Made by a program: the position numbers and the translations under genes
Assembly: GCA_024401715.1 (NCBI GenBank)
Contig: JAKSKO010000005.1
Coordinates: 1-53,315 of the forward strand
Reading direction: 5' to 3'
Length of the DNA: 53,315 nt
Source of the DNA: Bacteroidales bacterium
Lineage (GTDB): Bacteria > Bacteroidota > Bacteroidia > Bacteroidales > UBA932
The notes under the pieces: model-generated
Told to the model about the DNA's origin: nothing
What the model saw: the letters and a program-made list of their open reading frames with translations, nothing else
The model's database searches: none
Part shown: positions 43,145 through 49,270 of the stretch, in pieces
How positions within the stretch are numbered: position 1 is the first letter of the stretch
Layout of the letters: the number at the start of each line of letters is the position of its first letter

Positions 43145-44965
43145 ATGAAAACAATTTCAAGAATATTCGGCACAGTTGCTGCCATCGCAGCACTCACAGC
43201 TTGTAACAAAGAGATTGTTCCCGTAGAGTCGGTTGTTCCAGATAGAATGCATAAAATAACTCTGGACATTTCCGCAAAGCCTGACACCAAAGTCGTTATG
43301 GACGCAGATGGCGCAGGAAATCTCTATTGGTACGGTGAGGAGAGTATAGCAGTAATTTTTGACGGCAGTACCACTGCTTATAAATTTGATGCGACTGCAT
43401 CCGATAAATCAACGTCAGCCACCTTTACAGGTGAAGTTGCCCAGGGACTTACCAAGGACGACATCATAGCTGTCTACTACCCTTACATAGATAATCAGGC
43501 AACATCTTATAGTGCAAGCGTCCCCACTACGCAGGTGAACAGCGGAGCTATCAATACCACCACAGGCTGCTACAGCATCAAGTTTCCTCTTCACTGGGTC
43601 AAATCCGGCAGTGATAGCGACATCAAGCTTACTGCTCCCGAGAATTCCGCTGTCCTCTTTGTTGACAAGAAGTATGTCAAGCCTGTTGAGGAAGGCGGTG
43701 AAAACGTAGTAAAGGTCCATGTTGAAGCGAATTCTGATTATGAAGCTGACTATACAATTGTAATGAACGGGGCCGATGAGGATCTCATCTTTGCCATCAA
43801 TGTTCCCGAAGGCGGCGCAAAACTGCCTGCCGTCCTTGTGAATTTCAGAGAAGACCTCTACTTCGGAGAGGAACTCAGTACCAAGGAATTCAAGACAATT
43901 GAAGCCGGCAAACGCTACAAACTCAGCGAGCCTGAGTATCTTACATTCAGGGCGTTGGAAGACAACTGCGATATTGTTTTCCAGGACTACGAAGGAACTG
44001 CATATAGGATATTTTCTCTCGAAGAGGGTAAAGGCGAGTGGATAGTGGATCAACTCTGGGGAGAAGTCAACCAGAACGAGCGTGTGCAATTCAAGGTTGC
44101 GGACGGCATAGAACGTGGTATGATTTCATATTTCATTTTTCACGCACACGCGGCTCACACTTGGAGCGGCAGTATCATGTCTTTGATTAATACGGACATG
44201 GAGGAAGACGCATTCTCTTTTGCTTTCGCAGACTGTCCCGGCATGAGGATAGCTCCCAAACTGCCTGCCACAAAAATCTCTGTTCGATCCTATCAAGGCA
44301 TGTTCCAGTATTGCGAAAACCTTACAGTAGCTCCTGAACTTCCTGCAGTAGAGGTGGCTGAAGACTGCTATGGAGACATGTTTTCACAGTGTGCTGCATT
44401 GGTGGAGGCTCCTGAAGTACTGCCTGCTCTAAAGCTTTATGAAAATTGCTATGCAGATATGTTCTATGAGTGCACATCTTTGGTCAAAACACCTCGTCTT
44501 CCCGCAACAGAATTAGGAAACTACTGTTACATGTCTATGTTTTCGGGGTGTACATCACTCGAAACAGCAACTGAACTCCCGGCTACAAAAGCGACTCAAG
44601 GATGTTATGAAAGCATGTTTGAGAACTGTTCATCACTTGTCACTGCTCCTGAGTTGCCCGCAACAGAGCTCGCATCAGAATGCTATGCCTGGATGTTTTA
44701 CGACTGTTCATCTCTGGCAAATGCACCTGTACTTGCCGCAGACGCCTTGTATTACAGAAGCTATGTAGGCATGTTCCAAAAATGCGGGAACATCAACAGT
44801 ATTACAATGCTCGCAACCTCAGGAATTAACGCCGACAGTATCAGTGCGTTTATGAGAGATGTCGCTGCAACCGGCACAATCACCCTTAAAAATGAAAGTG
44901 CGAAGAACATCCTGAACAACATCGGCATAATACCTCAAGGATGGACCATAGAGATTGCACAATAA
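43145..44965 (+). CDS. Lipoprotein with fimbrillin-like N-terminus and BspA-type leucine-rich repeats
   Basis: ATG 43145 follows a Shine-Dalgarno-like AGGAGGG and begins a lipoprotein signal (MKTISRIFGTVAAIAALTAC, Cys20); an earlier ATG at 43115 overlaps the small peptide gene and lacks this. The 606-residue protein has an N-terminal half (about 35-270) resembling fimbrillin-like domains, a middle segment (about 275-365), and seven tandem units of about 26 residues (about 365-550) of the form LPAT-x5-CY-x2-MF-x2-C-x-SL-x3-PE. These are BspA-like LRRs that form adhesive solenoids. It ends with a short cap (GIIPQGWTIEIAQ) and a terminator. Confidence 0.85.
   Translation: MKTISRIFGTVAAIAALTACNKEIVPVESVVPDRMHKITLDISAKPDTKVVMDADGAGNLYWYGEESIAVIFDGSTTAYKFDATASDKSTSATFTGEVAQGLTKDDIIAVYYPYIDNQATSYSASVPTTQVNSGAINTTTGCYSIKFPLHWVKSGSDSDIKLTAPENSAVLFVDKKYVKPVEEGGENVVKVHVEANSDYEADYTIVMNGADEDLIFAINVPEGGAKLPAVLVNFREDLYFGEELSTKEFKTIEAGKRYKLSEPEYLTFRALEDNCDIVFQDYEGTAYRIFSLEEGKGEWIVDQLWGEVNQNERVQFKVADGIERGMISYFIFHAHAAHTWSGSIMSLINTDMEEDAFSFAFADCPGMRIAPKLPATKISVRSYQGMFQYCENLTVAPELPAVEVAEDCYGDMFSQCAALVEAPEVLPALKLYENCYADMFYECTSLVKTPRLPATELGNYCYMSMFSGCTSLETATELPATKATQGCYESMFENCSSLVTAPELPATELASECYAWMFYDCSSLANAPVLAADALYYRSYVGMFQKCGNINSITMLATSGINADSISAFMRDVAATGTITLKNESAKNILNNIGIIPQGWTIEIAQ
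44215..44800 (+). repeat. Tandem BspA-type leucine-rich repeats (seven units)
   Basis: Seven imperfect coding repeats of about 78 bp, each encoding LPA(T)...CY..MF..C.SL...PE. The last is the most diverged (LAADALYYRSYVGMF). They are protein repeats, not CRISPR. Confidence 0.8.
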
Positions 44966-44988
44966 CAGATTCTCCTTCTTGGTTTCAG

Positions 44989-45020
44989 AAAAGCGCCGGG
45001 CAAATGCTCAGCGCTTTTTT
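44989..45020 (+). terminator. Terminator after the BspA-like lipoprotein
   Basis: AAAAGCGC (44989-44996) pairs with GCGCTTTT, followed by TT; loop of 14 nt. Confidence 0.75.
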
Positions 45021-45157
45021 ACTTTCATGGCATAGCGGAAGGAGTCGAATTCAGAGTATTTGCGGCGGCCGGTGATGGAGATGTGTACCGCGCGCGGAAA
45101 GTACATAGATTCAAGTTTATGCTGGTTTTTCACCAACGAACCGGGAAAATTCGTATC
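45008..45157 (-). pseudogene. Possible 3' remnant of a lost gene
   Basis: A 49-codon frame on the minus strand has protein-like composition (FPRAVHISITGRRKYSEFD, then FRYAMKVKKR and TGA), but no start, and an in-frame TAG bounds it upstream. It looks like the C-terminal scrap of a gene. I do not recognise the family. Confidence 0.3.
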
Positions 45158-45423
45158 CTATGAAGGATAGTGGAAAATCCTGCAACTTTTGACCCCCTGA
45201 TGTCGCAAAACACCTCCGACAAGGAAGTTGCACTGAAGCCCTGAAGCTTAGACTACACTTGAAGCCATGGAAAATGTAATTCCTGATGGTTGGGCTGATA
45301 ATATCGCCCTGTAACAGGTTACTTCACACTCAAATGAATATGCGGTCACCTTTTCGGTGGCCGCGTGATGTTTATCCTGCATTAAGAGCCGTAACACAAC
45401 TCTTGTAGCCTTGCATATATGTC

Positions 45424-45455
45424 AGAGAGGATGGCGCCTGGGCGCCATCCTCTCT
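45424..45455. repeat. Perfect 15-bp palindrome with 2-nt loop
   Basis: AGAGAGGATGGCGCC (45424-45438), TG, then its exact complement (45441-45455). No adjacent U-tract on either strand. It could form a cruciform or a very stable RNA hairpin. Confidence 0.9.
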
Positions 45456-45498
45456 GCTCGTTCTCCAGCCACAATCATCTTCAAATCATAAAAAGACC

Positions 45499-45528
45499 TT
45501 GCCTAAGACAAATTTATTAGTATCTTTG
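45499..45528 (+). promoter_or_regulatory. Promoter-like site without a downstream gene
   Basis: TTG at 45499-45501 and TATCTTTG at 45521-45528 are 19 nt apart, a full Bacteroidota promoter pattern. No plus-strand gene follows; two short hairpins do. Confidence 0.5.
45509..45516 (-). promoter_or_regulatory. Minus-strand -7 box (TAAATTTG) facing the hairpin region
   Basis: The minus strand reads TAAATTTG, a perfect match. It would transcribe leftward into the hairpin-rich stretch. No clear -33 element. Confidence 0.35.
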
Positions 45529-45649
45529 CATCAATGCAGCCCCAGCTGCACCCATCGAAATCACGCGCTGACACAGTTCAGCGGACGCCCCCGAGAAATG
45601 ATAAAAAACGTTCCATATAGCTATCCAATTACTATCAAGTTTATTGAAC

Positions 45650-46195
45650 CTATACCATTTTAGCTAAGCCCTCGATGCAGGAGGGCAGCACCTCTTCGAG
45701 ATAGAATTTCTTTGCGGACTCTCCTGTAAATTGGGCATACCACCCATCTTCATCCTCCTTAATGGAAGCATAACGCTCATATTCACGAATTTCCTTTTGA
45801 GAAGGTTTCTCTTTCCCGAAATAATGCTTGTTGTCTATAGAAACAGGATACAATGTGATAAGGTACACACCGCTTCCACAAATCCACTCTCCGATACATT
45901 CTTTCTTCATGAGATGTTTCCTCATCCAAATATGAGTAATGAATGATATTTTGTCTATTGGGTATGATGATATTACTCCTTTGATATCATTCACATCAAT
46001 AGGGAAATACCAGTCACGGGATGTATTATCTTTCAAATATATCGGGACTTCATCAAACTCGCTAGGTGCAGCAAATGAATGCTCACTTGCAAATATATTA
46101 TCTTTCAGCTTCAATCTCTGACGACCACCCATCTTGTCGCCCAACTCACGATTCTTTTTCCAACTAGTCTGTTTGCGAAAGTCCTTTCCGTTCAT
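45650..46195 (-). CDS. Hypothetical protein, 181 aa
   Basis: The protein has no signal peptide or membrane segment, a basic N-terminus (KQTSWKKNRELGDKMGGRQR) and a mixed alpha/beta body with several aromatic residues (SRDWYFPIDVNDIKG, GEWICGSGVYLITLYPVS). I do not recognise the family. It stands alone in the island between the hairpin-rich region and repeat-rich DNA, with AT-rich codon use unlike the core genes. A role as an immunity or accessory protein is possible but unsupported. Confidence 0.6.
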   Translation of the reverse strand: MNGKDFRKQTSWKKNRELGDKMGGRQRLKLKDNIFASEHSFAAPSEFDEVPIYLKDNTSRDWYFPIDVNDIKGVISSYPIDKISFITHIWMRKHLMKKECIGEWICGSGVYLITLYPVSIDNKHYFGKEKPSQKEIREYERYASIKEDEDGWYAQFTGESAKKFYLEEVLPSCIEGLAKMV

Positions 46196-46262
46196 AATTG
46201 AGGCTTTTGGGTAAATTGCAATTTATCGGTGTAAATATAGTGAATTTGCAGCAAACTGTATC

Positions 46263-46506
46263 TTCCGGCGGTGGTGCTTCCGATGTGAAAAGGAAGTTGG
46301 TCAATCTTTTGCCGATATTTCTGCTTCCTGTCCACAAAAAGGGCCTTTCCTGTGGATAGAACGGTCAATTTGATGTTTCTGTCCACAAAAAGGGCCGTCC
46401 CTGTGGATACAACTTCCCCGAGACAATGAAGTTGTCGTCAAACGTCACCATCTCCAGGCTGGTCCCGGCCGATGTAAAAAGGAAGTCCGGGTAATGCGCA
46501 GCAAAC
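46263..46506. repeat. Dispersed island repeat, copies 3 and 4, split by an insert
   Basis: 46263-46297 matches the left part of copy 1 (39271-39305), and 46469-46506 matches its right part (39288-39325). Both halves contain CCGATGT-x-AAAAGGAAGT, so copy 1 appears split by about 170 bp flanked by this 18-bp direct repeat. The insert carries two 30-bp hairpin units. Confidence 0.7.
46329..46409. repeat. Two 30-bp direct repeats, each a TCCACA/TGTGGA hairpin
   Basis: Units 46329-46358 and 46380-46409 share 28 of 30 bases and are spaced by 21 bp. Each begins TGTCCACAAAAAGGGCC and ends CTGTGGATA, forming a short stem. The TATCCACA ends match eight of nine bases of a DnaA box. Confidence 0.8.
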
Positions 46507-46733
46507 TTATAATTCCAGGGGATCACGGCGGGCTAAAGCCCTGCTGTGAGGGCCGCTAGCATCAACATGCTCGCTGTAAACACCCTCAAGACCCCCGGGC
46601 AGGGAAAGGGGGATGGGGCCCGCAAGATACGAGTTATCGCGAAGCGATGACGAAGGAGATTGTGGGAGGGGCCGAAGTGAGGCGAAGCCGAACGGAGTTC
46701 CGACGATGACTCAGCCTGCGAACAATGTAGAAC
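46507..46733. other. GC-rich intergenic stretch without a recognisable gene
   Basis: It contains many short inverted pieces (GGGCTAAAGCCC, ATCGCGAAGCGAT), but no start, no long frame with protein-like composition and no RNA family I recognise. Confidence 0.4.
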
Positions 46734-46777
46734 AAAAAAAGTAGGTGACCTTCAAGTCTTACGACTTTTTAGTCACC
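46734..46777 (-). terminator. Orphan terminator, second copy of the 5.6 kb terminator
   Basis: On the minus strand GGTGAC...GTCACC with inner AGTCGTAAGACT is followed by TACTTTTTTT. Bases 46743-46766 are identical to 5583-5606. No minus-strand gene lies immediately upstream of it, so it probably marks the end of a deleted gene. Confidence 0.7.
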
Positions 46778-46875
46778 CCCCCTTTATACCGGGCCGCTTT
46801 CGCAAGAACTGGATGTGCGAAACCGAAATTCGTCTGGCGCGCTTAGCCTTGTTATACGACGTTCTAAAGCCTATT

Positions 46876-46908
46876 TTTGCTGCATTCAGCAGGATTTTGC
46901 TATATTTG
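46876..46908 (+). promoter_or_regulatory. Promoter of the DUF5106/thioredoxin-like gene
   Basis: TTTG at 46876-46879 and TATATTTG at 46901-46908, 21 nt apart, give a leader of about 30 nt before ATG 46945. Confidence 0.75.
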
Positions 46909-46944
46909 CAAAGTTAATTATGCTCAGTTTGCCTTAATTTGCCG

Positions 46945-47796
46945 ATGAAACGTTTTGGAATATCCATAATTGTGACGCTTGTAGTGGCGATGATGGCTAT
47001 GGGACCGATGGCGATGGGGCAGAATTTCCAACTGCCAAGGCCTCCAAAAACACTCACGGGCGTTCCGCAAAGGGCGGGCTGGATAGTGGAGCATTACTGG
47101 GATAATGCCGATATGGCCGCCCTGGCGCAGGAAGAGGCGGGAACTCCATCGGAGCTGGAACAGGCCTTTGTGAATTATCTTGCTCTGTTTCCGCTGACAG
47201 AGAGCGACAGCCTGTGCAATTCGGCCGTCACGGCAATGATGCATAGGGCAGATTCGGCAAATGCCAGCAGGGAAGTGTTCGCCCTTGCCAACAAATATCT
47301 CTTCGATCTGGATTCTCCCATGGCTAATGAGGAGCATTTCCTGTTCTTCCTGAATGCCGCAAAAAGCTGCAGGGGCATAAGTGCCATGCAAAGGCAGGAA
47401 TGTGCCTATATGGAATCTGTTGTTGCAAGCAACAGGGTAGGCAGCGAAGTGGCCGATTTCAGTTTTGAGACCTTGGACGGCAGCCTGAAGGATTTTTCCG
47501 AAATCCCCGGCCAGCGCATATTGCTTCTATATGAAATAGCTTGCAAGGATTGTATGGCCATGATACAGCGCCTTAAGGAATCCAGCGGCGTTACAATTGT
47601 GGCTGTTGCCGTGAATGCCAGCCGCGAAGCCTTCCGAAACTTTGCACCAAGCCTGCCATCAGATTGGATTGCCGGCTGGGACAGCACTCACAGCATCAAC
47701 GGCGGCGCCTTCGCCATACGCAAGCTTCCGGATCTCTACATGATTTCTCCTTCCAATACCGTTCTCCAGAAGCATCTATTAGAAGGCATGAAATAG
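46945..47796 (+). CDS. Exported DUF5106/thioredoxin-like protein
   Basis: The start at ATG 46945 gives 283 residues with a signal peptide (MKRFGISIIVTLVVAMMAMG...AMGQ); an in-frame TTG six bases upstream is unlikely. The helical N-terminal half (about 45-155) resembles DUF5106, and the C-terminal half (about 160-283) a thioredoxin/redoxin fold: VGSEVADFSFETLDGSLKDF, then LLLYEIACKDCMAMIQRL with a CxxC pair (CKDC), and PDLYMISPSNTVL near the end. It probably acts in periplasmic thiol chemistry. It is convergent with the epimerase-like gene. Confidence 0.82.
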   Translation: MKRFGISIIVTLVVAMMAMGPMAMGQNFQLPRPPKTLTGVPQRAGWIVEHYWDNADMAALAQEEAGTPSELEQAFVNYLALFPLTESDSLCNSAVTAMMHRADSANASREVFALANKYLFDLDSPMANEEHFLFFLNAAKSCRGISAMQRQECAYMESVVASNRVGSEVADFSFETLDGSLKDFSEIPGQRILLLYEIACKDCMAMIQRLKESSGVTIVAVAVNASREAFRNFAPSLPSDWIAGWDSTHSINGGAFAIRKLPDLYMISPSNTVLQKHLLEGMK

Positions 47797-47817
47797 CGGG
47801 ATTCTTCCGGTGAGAAA

Positions 47818-48471
47818 TCAGCGGCCCAGGCGTATGATGTCGGCAGGGGAGATTTCGAAGCGTTTGTATCCGGATTCGTGCACGCGAATGATTGCATTGC
47901 ACATTTCCTTCATGGTGCAGTAGAATCCGAAGATACGGCCCAGAGGGTAGAATATCAGGGCTCCCTTCTGTGCTTTCATCTGTTTGTTCTTCTGGCCCTG
48001 GAACGGTGCCATAAGCATTGGGCGCCATCCGAAGGCGTGCTTGAAGCCCATATTGTTCACGGCTTGCTCTGTGCTGCTTTTCACCTTCTGCCACTGTTGT
48101 TTGCCCTTTGCACTGGTGCCGTAGCCTGATACGTATATGAAGGTCATTTTCTCCTTATCGGGAAGTATTTCTGCGAAGTGAACAGGGATGGTGTTGCTTA
48201 TCATGCGGTAAACATCGGCCGGGGTGCCCACAGAAGTGATTCCGGCGGCAAAAAAGCATATGTCATAGCCGGAAAGACGCTGGTCTGTGCCCTTCAGGTC
48301 TAGCAGGTCCGGCACTATCAGTTCTTCCAGCTTTGGATGTGAATGGCCACAGCTGCGCCTTGAAACGGACAGCACTTTTTCTATTCTTTCATCGGCCAGC
48401 ATTGCAAGAAGGACGCCTTCTCCCACATATCCGGTTGTTCCGGTAAGAATCACTTTCAGCTTTTTTCCCAT
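47818..48471 (-). CDS. NAD(P)-binding epimerase/NmrA-like protein
   Basis: The 217-residue protein has an N-terminal Rossmann motif (VILTGTTGYVGEGVL, residues 7-21) and segments FFAAGITS and FIYVSGYGTSAKG typical of short atypical SDRs. The usual catalytic YxxxK is not clear, so it may be a regulatory or non-catalytic binder. It is the last of a likely operon: large lipoprotein, SDR, this gene (26-nt gap). Confidence 0.8.
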   Translation of the reverse strand: MGKKLKVILTGTTGYVGEGVLLAMLADERIEKVLSVSRRSCGHSHPKLEELIVPDLLDLKGTDQRLSGYDICFFAAGITSVGTPADVYRMISNTIPVHFAEILPDKEKMTFIYVSGYGTSAKGKQQWQKVKSSTEQAVNNMGFKHAFGWRPMLMAPFQGQKNKQMKAQKGALIFYPLGRIFGFYCTMKEMCNAIIRVHESGYKRFEISPADIIRLGR

Positions 48472-48497
48472 AGTTTTACGTTTTATCTTATTTTACA

Positions 48498-49268
48498 CTA
48501 CTTCAGATACTTGCCATATTTTGTGGCAAGGCGGGAGAGAAGGGCATCGGGCAGTAGGGGAGAAACTGCAACGGTGAGATGGTTCAGAAGGCCGGGGAAT
48601 ACGCGTTTTCTTCTCTTGAACATGCCGTTGAGGGCCCTTGACGCTGCGGCCTCGGGGCTTATCATTACGCCCAGCCCAAGCATCCACTTGCGCATCTTTT
48701 CCGGGAATCCGAAGAGTGGAGTGTCCACTGCGCCGAATACCGCAGTTGTTACGCTTACGCCGGTACCGCGGCATTCAATCCTGAGGCTGCGGGAATAGCT
48801 TTTTACGAAACGTTTGGTGTTGCCGTACATCCCTATCAGCGGCCAGGCCATCCATGCGCAGATGGAAGAGACGTTCAGCACATATCCGCAGCCCCTTTCC
48901 TGCATCTGCGGCACAAAGGCGCGGCAAAGCAGAAGGGGAGTTACGCAGTGCAGCTGCATCATTGTTGCAAGCTTTTCCGGGGCTGTCTCCACAATGGGAG
49001 AGACGAACAGCATTCCGGCATTGTTTACCAGAACTTCCACCCTGGCATTATTGCTGTCGGCTATTTCCTTGATGCGCTGCGCGGCATCCGGGGCGGAAAG
49101 ATCCATCTGCACCTTAATGATTTCTGCCGATTCCATCTCCCTGCATAGCGAATCCAGCGCACTCGGGTTGATGTCCACGGCAATTATGCCGTATCCTTTC
49201 TCTGCCAGCAGCTTGGCATAGATTCTTCCCATGCCAGATCCTGCTCCTGTAACAACTGCGTAGCCCAT
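48498..49268 (-). CDS. Short-chain dehydrogenase/reductase
   Basis: ATG 49268 is preferred since it starts directly at the Rossmann strand (MGYAVVTGAGSGMGRIYAKL) and lies 2 nt after the lipoprotein stop. The protein has 256 residues, with the cofactor motif TGAGSGMG, LVNNAGML and the catalytic Tyr/Lys in MYGNTKRFV. The C-terminal helix region (FPGLLNHLTVAVSPLLP) suggests membrane association, as in lipid or steroid-type SDRs. Substrate unknown. Confidence 0.87.
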   Translation of the reverse strand: MGYAVVTGAGSGMGRIYAKLLAEKGYGIIAVDINPSALDSLCREMESAEIIKVQMDLSAPDAAQRIKEIADSNNARVEVLVNNAGMLFVSPIVETAPEKLATMMQLHCVTPLLLCRAFVPQMQERGCGYVLNVSSICAWMAWPLIGMYGNTKRFVKSYSRSLRIECRGTGVSVTTAVFGAVDTPLFGFPEKMRKWMLGLGVMISPEAAASRALNGMFKRRKRVFPGLLNHLTVAVSPLLPDALLSRLATKYGKYLK

Positions 49269-49270
49269 GG

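Larger units (their letters stand above)
45154..45583. other. Hairpin-dense non-coding region (candidate structured RNA locus)
   Basis: No gene is credible here, but inverted repeats are unusually frequent: TATCCT/AGGATA (45154-45169), TGCAACTT/AAGTTGCA enclosing GTCG/CGAC (45181-45232), GTAAC/GTTAC (45312-45323), GCGGTCACC/GGTGGCCGC (45342-45364), a 15-bp palindrome (45424-45455), TGCAGC/GCTGCA (45535-45550) and CGCTGA/TCAGCG (45566-45583). Divergent promoter-like boxes lie at 45509-45528. It may encode one or two small RNAs, or be decayed mobile DNA. Confidence 0.45.

Noticed and set aside
44215-44800. Regularly spaced repeats as a CRISPR array
   Set aside because: The repeats are imperfect, about 78 bp, in frame, and encode BspA-type LRR units; there are no spacers or cas genes.
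46300-46420. Chromosomal replication origin
   Set aside because: DnaA-box-like sites are only partial matches inside a repeat, there is no AT-rich unwinding tract beside them, and no dnaA nearby; reported only as a low-interest repeat.
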